From Haliclona indistincta (lineage: Eukaryota > Porifera > Demospongiae > Haplosclerida > Chalinidae), in NCBI GenBank assembly GCA_964017065.1, contig OZ024787.1, positions 10,775,666 to 10,839,665 on the forward strand: a stretch of 64,000 nucleotides of DNA. The letters are read 5' to 3'. The position numbers and the translations under genes are program-made. The notes beneath the pieces were generated by a model. It was not told where the DNA came from, ran no database searches, and saw nothing but the letters and a program-made list of their open reading frames with translations. Numbering within the stretch: the first letter of the stretch is position 1; every line of letters starts with the position of its first letter. This document shows positions 46,397-62,800 of the stretch, piece after piece.

Positions 46397-49300
46397 ATGT
46401 CGTTCGGAATCTTTGCACTACTTTTCACTTGGCAAGCCATTGCTGTTAAAGGTAAAACGCTTGTGTATATGCAGTACTGTGAGTGATTGCAATAATCACT
46501 ATCTCAGATGCTGCTGGTGGCTGTGCCAATGGGTTTATTCAGCTTGACATGCTCAGGACATTAGCACAGAAAATTCCTGATGGCAGAGAGTCAAACAGTA
46601 GACTTAACAATGAGCTGAGACTGATTCCTGACTGGAACTTCACCTGTAATGGAACCATCACTAGCTTCCTGCTGGGAGCAGATATCAGGCATGTGGACAT
46701 GAATGATGACAGGGCATGGTATCCTGAGGTACAGATATGGAGAAGACTCAATTCTAGTTCTCTATCCAGAGACTACTACCTTGAAAGTTTTGAGGAGATC
46801 AGACTGAATACTGGATACTTCAGTCCAAGTGGAGTGCTTGAATATCACTTGAACGATCCCTTTAATTTCGAGGCCGGAGATATTTTTGGTGTCTATCAAC
46901 CAAGAGAGAGTAGCAGTGTGGTACGAATATACTACAATGACAGTGACATTTCTGCACCAGTTGCTTACAAATTAAGTACAGATGCTATATAGGCTCAACT
47001 TACAACATCGATACAGAGTTGACAAGAGCATATCAACAGTTCCTTCTTGTATCACCAGTTACTGCATGCAGGTAAGTGCAGGGCTATCAAGAATAAAATT
47101 TTATCTAAATTTTATCTCTAGATTCTTCATGTACTAATGGATTTGTTAGTCATGAGACATTGAAAAACAAAGCCTATGATGTTAATATTTTCAACGAACT
47201 GCGCCGTCTGGTTCAACATAGAATATTTCCTGACATCAACTTCACTTGTAGTGGAAACCTCACAAAATGGATCGTTGGCGGAACTATTGGAAATGAAATC
47301 GGAGGAGAGGTTCAGATATGGAGGAGAAACAATGGTAGTGAGAATGACTATACTAAAGTAGGCTTCAGTATTCTCGAAGCAACCGATCCAGACAATGATC
47401 ATGTGTATGAGTACATTCCTGACCCTCCACTGGAGTTCCAGGAGGGAGACATACTGGGAGTGTATCAACAAAGAGGTGACATGAGAGTGTTTTATCAGGA
47501 TACAACTGGACCAGCAAATTATCGTCGTCCTGGTAATGTGCACGTGGATGTAGTCCCACCAGCACCAGCAACACTGAATGGAGCTACTCTGGTGGTATCA
47601 CAGTATGATTACCCTCTGGTGACAGTAGAGATTGGTGAGTATAATTAATTACATACTGTCTTGCATTTTTAGTGTAAGTTTACATGTGTAGTTGGCAGTG
47701 CTCCAACAAGCAGCAATCAAGTTGAACCTTCTGATACTACCTATAGCATGTTCACAAGTGCAAGTGTTGTACAACATTCGTCAAAATTCTTTGGTTCGTT
47801 ATTATTGCATTGCGGCTGGTTGTACAACATGCATGCATGCACATGCAGCTTCATCATGTTATGTACTGCAGTTTGCAAGTTGGTTGTCATAGTCAATGGT
47901 TCAATCTTGATAGTGTGCTTAGCCTTTAGCTTCTCTGTATTACGCAATCGAGTCTGATAGCATATGGTCTAATTGATATTCTTGTGTGTTATCACAAGCA
48001 AGCTGTGTTTACTTTGGTGCAGTGGCTTTGCAAGATTGCTTCCAACAGAAGCAGCTTGCTAATAGCGATGGAATTAGAATTAGAGCGTGTACTCTCAGAC
48101 TCACGTGATAATGCATGATTGCGTAATACAGAGAAGCCATGTATGGCTAAGGCTCACCACACTATATCAACCGTGCTAACCACACTATCAGCAAACTGCG
48201 GTATTGTTTCTCTTAGCTACAGCTACTGAAGAGATAGCATTGATCGTTACTAATACGTTGGCTCACTCATCCTCCCTTTCTCCATCACCAAGCAGTGATC
48301 CAGTAATACCAGCAAATTCAACCGACCGAAGCACACCTATTATTGCTGGTGCCGTGGCTGTGTTTCTTCTTGCTCTCATAATCGCCATATTTGTATTGAT
48401 TCTGAGTGTTTACTGTGCTTGCCGGAGAAGGGGTCATAAGATACCTAATTTGAGTCAATCCAAAATAGCAAAACAACAAAGAGGCCCATTCGACAACCCT
48501 GTCTTTGGAGGTATGTATATTATTATGTGCTAATTCTTTTTTAGTTATGGCAATAGTGCATTACTTTTTTACACATATAAACGTCTTTAGAAAACCAGCA
48601 TAACAGACAGTGGTATAATATTTGCAGCATAGTTATTCACTCATGCACATCATTGCCTAATTTACAATGCAACTACAGTTGTTTGCGAAGATCTTGCATA
48701 ATGGGAGCGAAAGCGGAAGTGTGACGCTGGCCAATCAAATTCACTACTCGTCACGTGTACAGCTTCAGTTAGTCACGCTTACGTGCGTTTGATTGGCCAA
48801 CGTCGTACTTCTGCCTTCGCTTCCGTCAAGATCTTCGCAAACAACTGTAGTTACATTGTAAATTAGGCAATGATGTGCATTCGTGAATAACTATATGCTG
48901 CAAATATTATACCACTGTCTGTTATGCTGGTTTTCTATAGACATAATGTGTAAATAAGTAATGTTTCACTCTCACGTACCTACATCACATGCCACATACC
49001 GTAAATTGGAAAAATTTCTTTGTTTTAATATTTTCATGAGTAGGATCAACCATGAAAATTGAATGCATGAAAATTGTTTACAACGAAAATTTGTAAATAC
49101 TTTTATGCCGAGTTGCGAGTTGTATGCTGGAAGTAGTTTATGCTCAAGAGCTGGCTACAGCTGAAATACTGTCTGTCTGGAGTTACTTTTTAGCCAGCGA
49201 CGGCGAGTGACATACATCTTTGGTGTCAGGAACATCTCCAACAATATTTTCGTGGGCAGGTCAATCCCACAAAATAATTTATTTTAACATGAAAATTTAT

Positions 49301-49779
49301 TACAAGAGAATTTGTTACACAATAATTTCCCGATTTATGGTGATTCTGCTAATACTATACAAATTTTATGTTTCCCAGTAGCTCATGAGGATACACTTGA
49401 TCTGGAATATGACTATGCAAGGAATTTAAGTTCTGCTACATGTACTGACAGAAAAACACAAGATATTGATCTTTCTAGTAATTTTAATATGAGTGAGAAC
49501 ATGGCTTATGGTCACATCAACCAGTCTACTGCAGCTAACAGAACAAGTGAGCAAGATACTAGTGCCATCAGCATGGATGAGAACATGGCTTATGGTCACA
49601 TGAACCAGTCTACTGCTGCTAACAGAACAAGTGAGCAAGACACTAGTGCAATCAGCATGGATGAGAACATGGCTTATGGTCACATGAACCAGTCTACTAC
49701 AGCTAACAGAACAAGTGAGCAAGATACTAGTGCCATCAGCATGGATGAGAACATGGCTTATGGTCACATCAATCAATGA
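46397..49779 (+). pseudogene. Unit 9: kinase-less receptor with docking-repeat tail, stop in D1
   Basis: Leader 46397-46451; D1 46508-47071; D2 47122-47634; stalk 47692-47793; TM 48217-48510; repeat exon 49379-49779. D1 has 2 extra nt at GATGCTATATAGG (46981-46993), giving a TAG, and 4 extra nt (ACTGCATGCAGG) at its 3' border; together they add six, but the first makes an immediate stop. D2 is open. The TM exon encodes AVAVFLLALIIAIFVLILSV, CACRRRGHK and an NPVF motif. The last exon has DLEYDYARN and four YGH(I/M) units of 28 residues, then TGA, with no kinase. The lesion differs from that of unit 2, so the shared ancestor was intact. A single sequencing indel in each could also restore both. 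Confidence 0.7.
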
Positions 49780-50192
49780 GTCTACTGATCAAGTTAAAAC
49801 TAATACTCAATTTAGCTTATGGACATATACTGCTGCACAGTAATCAATTATTTTGTACAGTACTTTTATTTTTATAACACAACAATTAAACTCAGTAATG
49901 TTATTGTAGCCATAATTACCTTCTTTGATATTATTTTAGTGCTGCAATGAACTTGCCGATGTTCCGTCACTTGAATCTAGAAGGAAACATCTTAAACTCT
50001 CCACCCTTTACAAGATTCACCATGGTTGATTCTATTTCTCTCAGTCGTCATTGACCTAAAAAATTTATTTTCAACCTTTTACAACAAATTTCAGTATAAT
50101 TATGAGACCATAAAATCAATATGCCTCATTGTTTATGCGATAATTTTACAATCTGCAGTACCGATGATTTGCCATGTTCAGTGGTTTTACAG

Positions 50193-50692
50193 GATTGTAG
50201 GTCATCTCGGCTCAGGACAGTTTGGTAATGTAGAGAAGAGGGTGTGGCTCACTGCCAGAGGCGCTATAAATGTTGCTGTCAAGACTCTGAAAACAGGATC
50301 ATCTGAGGAGGAGATGGTCTTTTTCCTACAGGAAGCATCCATCATGGGCCATTTCAACCATCCTAATGTTGTCAAGCTACACGGAGTGGTCACTGTCGGA
50401 GAACCAGTGAGTGCATACAGAATTCATAGATGTGACATGTGTTGAATAATGTTGTTTAGACAATGATTGTATTAGAATTCATGAAAACAGGAGACTTGAG
50501 AAAACATTTGCAATTTCTAAAACCGAAGTGAGTGTAAATTTTGTTGTTTAAACACAAACTGGATGATTTTCATCTTCAAACAGTCCAGGAGAGATGGCCC
50601 CACCAACACTACCTCATCAACAGCTGCTGGGGTACTGTCCTCAGATTGCCTCAGGTATGGAGTACCTGTCCAAGAAGAGCTTTGTACACAAG
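50193..50692 (+). pseudogene. Orphan kinase fragment behind unit 9
   Basis: K1 50193-50406 ([27 protein letters not shown]), K2 50460-50527 and K3 from 50584, ending after KSFVH near 50692 and running straight into repeat-derived sequence (AAGCTACTCGCTGGCG). HRD, DFG and the C-lobe are missing. K3 keeps its frame here, with one added codon (PHQQLL). It shares its breakpoint with 11219-11710, so the truncation is older than the block duplication. Confidence 0.78.
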
Positions 50693-51113
50693 CTACTCGC
50701 TGGCGTACTGACATTGTAGACATGCACGCCCGGTTTAATCTCTCTAATAATCACACCATGTGGTCAGCATGTTTGGCTTCTGATCGCATAACTAAACAGT
50801 ATCTGCTTGTGATATTTGAATGCTGCATGCCATGTTCTGTTATAGCATTATAGCTGCAGTTAATGTGTGTTGTTGAAGCATGTGTGGTTATTCTCGAGCA
50901 CCATGTTAAAGACTGCCTCTTTACTGCATTCTGACCTAACTGCATCTTTGATTTACTTATTAAATCCCCACAGGAAATGTAAAACAACTGAGATCGGGTA
51001 CTGTGACGTGTTACCCGCGTCATTCCGCACAAATTAATGTCAAGCTGCGGAAACCATCACACACTTATGTAAGTTCTTGCTAGCGGCATAACTATCCTCG
51101 ATGGTCCGCTATC
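50693..51113 (+). promoter_or_regulatory. Repeat-derived spacer and upstream block of unit 10
   Basis: 50693-50990 is the repeat-family spacer, with a TGCA insertion in GACATGCACGCC at 50719-50730. 51000-51113 is the uninterrupted type I upstream block with TGACGTG at 51004-51010 and GCGTCAT at 51017-51023. Confidence 0.5.
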
Positions 51114-54548
<3,435 letters not shown>

Positions 54549-54629
54549 ATTTTTATTAACTGTGTGAATAGTTTAGCCTATAATGATCAATTTTTAAGTT
54601 TTAGCTAATTGATGGCAGTGCTCAATTTT

Positions 54630-54772
54630 GATTTTGCCGCTTAAAATGTACTCTGACCTACGTATTACAACTGCAGTCGTGTAGAAATATTCATAGGATT
54701 TAACTAACGTAGGCAGGTAGACGCGATGTGTTATGAATTTCGGTATTTCTCACAGCAGCACCCCTCGGTACA
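54630..54772 (+). promoter_or_regulatory. Shared upstream block of type II receptors (unit 11 copy)
   Basis: Matches 26310-26449 almost base for base up to the ATG and leader. The identity continues into D1, so this may simply mark the extent of a recent duplication or conversion tract. Confidence 0.45.
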
Positions 54773-57700
54773 ATGGCTGGGGCGGTAGGCAGGATTATTG
54801 CACTGCTATTTGTATGGCAAGTCTTTACTTTGGAAGGTACATGTAAATTACATGTTTAGCATGCTGTTAATATCTTTTTGATGCTCAGTAGATGCTGCTG
54901 GCGACTGTGCAAATGGGTTCATACAGCTTAACGCACTCAGTACGTTAGCACAGAAGATTCCAAACGGGCAACCCTCAGATAATACCCTAAATAGCGAGTT
55001 AAGACTGATTCCTGGTTGGAATTTCACCTGCAGTGGCACCATCACTAGCTTCCTGCTGGGAGCAGATATCAGGCCTGTGGCCTCGTTCAGGACACTGTAT
55101 CCTGAGGTACAGATTTGGAGATCAATTACTAGCTCAATGTACATGAAGGCGTGGTCTGAGGAGATCAGACTAAATGCTGGATCATTCAGTCCAAGTGGAG
55201 TGCTTGAATACCATTTAGACAACCCCTTTACTTTCCAAGCTGGAGATTTCTTTGGTATCTACCAACCTGATAGAAATAGCAGTGTAGTGCGAATATACTA
55301 CAATGACAGTGATAGTACTGCACCAGTTGCTCATAAATTTGCAAATAATGCAAGCTTCTATAACCCTGGTGATAATTCTTTTACAAGTATACCTCAGCAG
55401 TTCATTCTGATCTCTCCAATTACAGGTATAGTAACTATGGTTGATTGTGTGATTTTGATTAAAATTATTCATAGACACTTTGTGTGCCAGTAGATTTGCA
55501 AATCCAGTTGAATTACAGGATAAAGTGCTAGATGTGAACATTTATGATGACAGGCGAAGACTGCAACAACAAAGAGTATTTCCTGATATCAATTTCACTT
55601 GTAATGGCAGCCTCACAAAGTGGATAGTGGTAGGAACAATTGGAGACATGGTTGGAGGAGAAGTTCAAATATGGAGAAGGAATGCTGGTAGTGAGAATAA
55701 CTATACTAAAGTGGGCTTCAGTGTTCTTTTAGCAACTGATCCGGAAAATGATAATGTGTTTGAGCACATTCCTAACTCTCCACTAAATTTCCAGGAGGGT
55801 GACATACTGGGAGTGTACCAACGTGGCGGTCCAAACCGTACTGCAATCTATTACCACACCACAACAGGCCCTGCAAATTATCGTAATCCTCTCTTCTTCA
55901 ATACAGTCCCTCCAGCACCAGCTACACTGAATGGAGCTACACTTGTAGCATCACAGTACGACTACCCTCTCGTGACTGTGGAGATATGTACGTACATTAT
56001 AATTTTAGATTTGAAATCTGGTTTTGATGCTTGATTTATACAGCTGTCAGTATTCCAACAAGCAGTGCTCAAGCTGAAATATCGACACTTAACAGCATCA
56101 CTTCTAGTCAAACAGTTGTCCTTACAGCATCAGTATCAGCAACAAGCAGTGTTCAAGCTGAAATATCGACACTTGTTAACAGCATCATGATCACTTCTAG
56201 TCAAACAGTTGTCCTTACAACATCAGCAACCATCAGTACACCTGCACCATCAACAGACAGATGTAAGAGAATATAAATTGCTGTCTCTAGTCTTGTGTGT
56301 GGATTATTATTGTAGTTACAAGTCACATAAGCAGTGTTTCGGTTGACGAACCATTGGAAACTATTACTTCCATCAGTATGCCTACAACTGCAGTAGCATC
56401 ACAATTGGGGCTATCATCCTCATTTACAGGTATAAGTTTATAAGTTTTTCCTACAACTGCATGTTTTTACATTGCAATTACTGTAGCTATCACAACCAGC
56501 ACAGCAGCTACTGATGTGTTGACCACACCATCAGTATCAATACCAGGTAACCACAGTTTACGTGAGCGCTACCAAAAATACAAATAAGCAGCTTTATCTG
56601 CAGCTAGCACTACTCCCAATCCAGATTCTACTGGAGTCAGTGGTGCTGCTGTTGGAGGTGCTATTGCAGCTCTGTTGATACTGGCAGTGTTTGCTGCTGC
56701 TGGGATATCAATTCTGATAGTAGTGCTTGTCAAAAGACGAAATGTGTACAAGTCTACCACACTTGCTGGTGACCGAAGTGGACCTCAATTTGAAAATCCA
56801 TTGTACACATCTCACGGTAAATGCATGCATGAATGGAATTTCTCAACTCTGAAAAAATTATAATTATGATTACACAGGGAAAGACGAAGGAGATTTGGCC
56901 TACTTAGCTGTGGAATTATACGGACGGAAAGATACCTATGATGTCTGTGATAGCACTTTCACATTGGTAAGTGTGGTGAACCACATGATTATGAGAACAA
57001 TAGAGGATCACAATCCTCTATCATAGGAACATGATAGTGCAGATCAATATTATTCACCGGTGAAACTAACCGAGGTTTGTGATATTTATAATACTGTTTG
57101 CTTCAAGATATGACTTCAGAATAAAGAGCCTCTATACTGGACACCTGCTGATGATTGTTCTGGTATCTACGAGCAGTTTTCTAGTAAAGGATTCAGAGAA
57201 ATAGCACCTGACAAAATACAGTACGAATAGATTAGATATTCTTTGTTTGCTGGTTCAATTCTTGCATTAATTATTTAATTTTCGCTAGGACATGCAGACG
57301 ATGAAAATATTTTTTTTACGTCAGATATGCAACATTTGATGATTATTATTGTATTTACACAGAACAACTACTAAACTTGGTTCAGGTCATTTTGGATGTG
57401 TCAAAAAAGGGGTGTGGCATTCTCCTGAAGGTCAAAAAGATGTTGCCATCAAGACTTTACAAGATGGCTCACCCAAGGAAGAGTTGGTCAAGTTCCTACA
57501 GGAGGCAGCCATTATGGGTCAATTCAACCATCCTAATGTTGTCAAACTTCATGGAGTGGTCACTGTGGGAGAACCAGTAAGATTCACGTACAATTCAATG
57601 TTGCTTTACAACAATTGCGTTTAGATTAAGATTGTTCTTGAGCTGATGAGCCAAGACTTAAGAGACCATTTGTTCTCACTAAGACCACGGTGAGTCATAT

Positions 57701-58603
57701 TCATAAAAATGAATCTTATAAACTTTGGTTCAGTCCAGGAGAGCCGGCTCCATCATCACTACCTCAACAGCTGCTGGGGTACTGTCGTCAGATTGCCTCA
57801 GGTATGGAGTACCTGTCCAAGAAGAGCTTTGTACACAGAGACCTTGCTGCCAGGAACATACTGGTGGATGATGAGAGAATATGCAAAGTGAGATTTAAGA
57901 GAATAAGCAATAAATACCATTTTTTCAAATTTCAGATCGCTGATTTTGGCATGTCAAGAGATTTAGAAGATGAAAATTATTACACCTCCAGAGGAGGAAT
58001 GATTCCTATGAAATGGACAGCAATAGAAGTAATTAGTATCCTTTAGCGATTTTGCATAAAAATGTGCATAATTCTTATTATAGGCAATTTTGTATAAGAA
58101 GTACTCCACAGCCAGTGATGTGTGGAGCTTTGGTGTGCTCATGTATGAGATATGGAGTCTGGGACACAAGCCGTTTGAAGATGTGACTAATCCAAAGGTA
58201 TTTTAATGCCTCAATACTGAATTACAATCTCTTGATGCTTTGTTTTGTTATCATGTGCAGGCTGTTGAAATGATCAGGAATGGAGTTCGTCTGTCTCCTC
58301 CTCCTGGATGCCCTAGAGCTATATATGAACTAATGATGCAATGCTGGTGAGTACTTTAATAACAACGCATTGTTACTGCGCATGCTATGCTGCACTACAT
58401 ACCTGTAATTCCGCTATAGGCACCCTGAAAAATCTGAAAGACCGTCTTTTACGAATCTGGTCTCAGGACTCTCTCAACCGGACAAAGAGCTACTAATTTG
58501 TACTGACAGTGACAAGACCTACTCTCAGTCCACTATGCTGGGGGATCCTCTGGACGCTGCCTCTAACCTGTATTCTGACCTGCAGCAACAATATTTAAAC
58601 TAA
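54773..58603 (+). CDS. Unit 11: complete receptor tyrosine kinase with extended stalk, 954 aa
   Basis: Leader 54773-54836; D1 54892-55425; D2 55475-55987; stalk exons 56044-56262, 56316-56429, 56487-56546; TM 56604-56816; JM 56878-56966, 57027-57074, 57120-57220; K1 57363-57576; K2 57625-57689; K3 57734-57887; K4 57936-58028; K5 58084-58197; K6 58261-58346; K7 58420-58603. Total 2865 nt, no stop. The leader and D1 are the type II version ([12 protein letters not shown]) shared with unit 6, but the kinase half is of the three-JM-exon type and closest to unit 12 ([25 protein letters not shown]). The Ser/Thr stalk is the longest in the array, partly through an internal duplication of SSxQAEIST...SSQTVVLT in the first stalk exon. 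The kinase has [25 protein letters not shown] and ENYY. Confidence 0.88.
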
Positions 58604-58917
58604 TTTGTAGTCCTTCTATAATAGTTTTGACATTCTTTATTAACAATTTTATTAAATTGATCTCAATTTTTGACTTAATCTCAAATGTTTTGCCTCTTTT
58701 ACTTATTTATCTACCCTTTCAAGGCTCACCTTGCGTCGCGATGCATGTCTCCAGCAACATCAGCTCTCCAAATTAATCTTTAATTTGAGGATAGTCGGCT
58801 ATTTGGAATTTCGACCTCCTATTAACATTTCAAACACGTGTTCTTTTCCACTTTGATTCATCAAATTCCTGTTCTCTTTATCATGCTACCGATTTAGAGA
58901 AGCACTATACTTAATCC
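58604..58917. other. 3' flank of unit 11
   Basis: AT-rich sequence without recognisable exons or repeats. No poly(A) signal stands out beyond TTTATTAAATT-type words. Confidence 0.4.
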
Positions 58918-59390
58918 TTGGGATGTGACACTCTCCTGATGGACCAGTAGATGTTGCTATCAAGACGAATCACATTAGGAATAATAGATTAAGTTACTAC
59001 AGGAGGTAGTCATCACTCATCAGTTCCATTATCTAAACATATTGTCATAGAGTGGTCATCACTAAGGAACCAATGAGTTTAGTCTGTGTATATAGGTAAA
59101 TAATATTCAATGAACCATGACTTGAGAGATCAATTTGTTTCCATTGCGTCCTACAGGATTCAAGCAGCTACTGAAAGTGTAGAGCATGGCATTTTGGCAC
59201 TGCTAAATGCATGTTTTGGCTCACATACTGAGGTTGTGAGGCCACAATGATGCATTTCAGACCGGTTTGGTTTTCAAGCTCTCTCAACCAGAGAACCAAC
59301 TAGCTACTGCTGAGGACAGACAATCATGACACTCTGTCAACCATGCTGGGTGCTCCACTGAACTTGGGCAGCCTCTAACCTGTATGATTT
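58918..59390 (+). pseudogene. Decayed kinase relic
   Basis: Recognisable scraps in order: a K1-like stretch at about 58918-59060 (GACACTCTCCTGATGGACC, GATGTTGCTATCAAGACG, CATCAGTTCCATTATC), a K2-like CCATGACTTGAGAGATCA at about 59115, and a K7-like stretch at about 59268-59385 (TCTCTCAACCAGAGAACCAA, ACCATGCTGGGTGCTCC). K3-K6 are missing and indels are many. It is the oldest dead unit in the window. Confidence 0.75.
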
Positions 59391-59820
59391 CAGTGCGTAT
59401 AGTTAGTGCGTATAGTTAGAGCGTATAGTTAGAGCGTAAATAATATTAGAGCGTAAATAATATTCAATATTCAATGAATGAATATTCAATGAATAATATT
59501 CAATGAATTATATCTTATAGTTGCTGAGGCAAAACTCTCTAACTAATTCAAGTTCATGTAGTGACTATTACTATCTATTTTAGTATTATTATATATTATT
59601 TGTATTTTCATTTCCCTGGGTTCTATTATGCATTATACTTGTATTATATTCACATTATTTATATATTCTATGTATGTATGCTATTATAATAAGATCTATG
59701 GTTCCAGTCACAACACACGTTCACACCTATAGTTAGAGCGTATAGCGTTAGAGCGTGCGTATAGATTTCAGTGCGTATAGTTCAGTGCATCTATGTACTC
59801 TGACCTGTAGATAATATTCA
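59391..59820. repeat. AT-rich spacer with GCGTATAGTTAGA repeats
   Basis: Short direct repeats of GTGCGTATAGTTAGAGCGTA type occur at about 59393-59440 and again at 59728-59785, with AATATTCAATGAATG repeats at about 59460-59512. No gene is supported. Confidence 0.6.
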
Positions 59821-59886
59821 TAGAGGATGTAGGCATAGCTTATAGCAACAATGAATTTCGCTTGTTTCTGAAGAAACGCCTTTACA

Positions 59887-62800
59887 ATGGCTCGAGTGAC
59901 AGTCACCGCAATAGCGCTGCTTTTCACTTGGCAGACCGTTACGTATGAAGGTAAATCGCTATCAATCAGAAGGTGTTTTAGCTGTTCTTGTGATTCTTAA
60001 CAGGTGCTGTTGCCAACTGTGCTAGCGGGTTCATTCAGCTGGACCTGCTCAGGACTCTAGTTTCCAGTAGCTCGGCGTCGAATACTAGACTGAACAACGA
60101 ATTGAGACTAATCCCTGACTGGAACTTCACCTGCAGTGGCACCATCACTAGCTTCCTGTTGGGAGCAGATATCAGAACTTCTGGATCACTATACCTGTAT
60201 CCTGAGGTGCAAATATGGAGAAGGACTAACTTGAGCTCTTCAGTCAGAGAATATATGAAAGTGTGGTCTGAGATGATCAGGCTCGACCCTGGATACTTCA
60301 GTCCAAGTGGAGTGCTTGAGTATCACTTGAACAATTCTTTCAATTTCCAGACTGGAGACATTTTTGGTGTCTACCAACCACCATTAGCTAGCAGCGTAGT
60401 ACGAATATACTACAAGAATAACGACAATACTGCACCAGTTGCTTATCGACGTACTGATTCAAATGCTCTAGGTTCTAACTACAACATTGATAGTGATTTC
60501 TCAACACAAAATAATCAATTTCTTCTTATCTCACCAGTTACAGGTGTGTTTTGTTCCAATGAATCACTATCTCTCCTACATCTTTTGTATACAGATTCTT
60601 CATGTGCCAGTGCATTCCTTAACTCTACAGCGTTGCAACAAAAAGCATATGACGTGAAAATTTTCAATGATAGATGGCGTTTTAATCAGAGAGTTTTTCC
60701 TGACATCAACTTCACTTGCAGTGGAAATCTCACAAAGTGGATAGTGGGAGGAACAGTTGGAAGTGCAGCTGGAGGGGAGGTTCAGATATGGAGGAGAAAC
60801 AATGGTAGTGACAATGACTATACTAAAGTGGGCTATACTGTTCTGGCAGCAACTGATCCTGATGGTGACCGTGTGTACGAGCACATTCCTGACCCTCCAC
60901 TGCAGTTCCAGGAGGGAGACATACTGGGAGTGTATCAACAGCAAGGCAGTGGTCGTATGAGAGTATATTATCAACTTTTAACAGGACCAGCAAATTATCG
61001 CCGTGGTCTCAACATAAATCCACCAGTTCCATCTACACTGAACAATCCTACTCTAGTGCTATCACAGTATGACTATCCTCTGGTGACAGTGGAGATATGT
61101 GAGCATTATAATACCTTCACATGTCCTAACAGCTGTTCACATGCTTTTGCATTAATATAGCTGTTACTAGTACTCCAACAAGTAGCTTTCAGGCACCATT
61201 TGAAACTACCTCAACCATGTTTACACAAACTGAAGATAGCCCACACACCTTGTCTATGTCAACAACATTCACTACATCTACTACACTGGTATCTGACACA
61301 CGACCATCAAGTTCAGTTAAAATCAGTAAGAACAACTATAGGGTGTTATTGGTACATCATGTTCTACACGCAGCAGTTGGACCAAGTCAACTACCAGCTG
61401 GTGGGGTCAGTGGTGCTGCTGTTGGAGGAGCTATTGCAGCTCTGTTGATACTGGCAGTGTTTGCTGCAGCTGGGATAACCATTCTGATTGTGGTGATTGT
61501 CAGGAGACAAACTTCAAAGAAATCAACTACTCTTAATGGTGGAGATCCACCTCCGATTGAAAATCCATTGTACACATCACAAGGTTGGATATAAAGAAAT
61601 TCAGACACACATAATGAATATTCTGTTCTTTAATGAATTTTTGCAGTGTATACAGGGAAGGAGGAAGGACCAGGGGAATCATGTTACCTAGCTGTGGAAT
61701 TGTATGCACAAACAGATAGTAATGTCTACGATGAATGCAATGGCAACTTGGTAAGTGTAAGCAGTATTAGATTTGGTATTCAGGGCTCAAAACAAACTAG
61801 ACACTTAAAATTTTGGTTAATGATGAATTAACTGGCACTTCTTGTGCGCGCATGATTCTGCTTCCAGTTTGTTGTGTGACTCAGTTTCATCTGATTATGA
61901 ACCATGAGTTATTTCTAAGGCTGTCTAGGAACAATCTCCAATATTTCACTCTATTTAGAGTTAAAGTGTGAATTGCATGGGCTAGAGAGGGGCGTAGGAA
62001 GGTGATCAGGTTGTGAGAAAATTTTTGCCTGATCAACCTGACAGTCTCCTATGCCTTAGCCTCTACCTATGCCTATGCTAGATTATTTAGATGTATCATT
62101 CATTATAGGAACGTAGAGATAAAGGTGATGAATATTACTCAACAGTGCAGATAACAGAGGTTTGTACAATTGTGCATCAAGTGCAGTACTACTATCTCTA
62201 TGCTCTATAATTTCTATAGAATGAAGAACCTCTATATTGGACACCTGCTGATGACTGCTCCGGTATCTATGAGCAGTTTTCTAGTAAAGGATTCAGAGAA
62301 ATAGCACCTGACAAAATACAGTACGATACACAACTGTTATTATAATGTATTTGTGATTAATTCTTGTTTTGTAGGACAACAACTAAGATTGGTTCAGGTC
62401 ATTTTGGATGTGTCACAAAAGGGGTGTGGTACTCTCTTGAAGGACCTGTGGATGTTGCTATCAAGACTTTAAAAGGTGAATCGCCTGAAGAAGAATTGAT
62501 CAAGTTTCTACAGGAGGCAGCCATTATGGGTCAGTTCCATCATCCCAACATTGTCAAGCTACATGGAGTAGTCACAGTGGGAGAACCAGTGAGTGACTAA
62601 GTGTGTAGTATGACATAATAAGGACTTTGATGTTGTAATCTTTATCACCTACTGTAGGTCATGATTGTGCTTGAACTAATGAACCAGGACTTGAGAGATC
62701 ATTTGTTTACATTGAGACCTATGTGAGTCGCATCTTGATAGTGTAGAGCATCACATTACATTTTGTTTGGCACTGCAAGTACATGTCTTGGCTCATGAGA

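Noticed and set aside
61646..61831. 61-codon frame as a separate gene
   Set aside because: It is the JM1 exon of unit 12 read through its donor into the intron.
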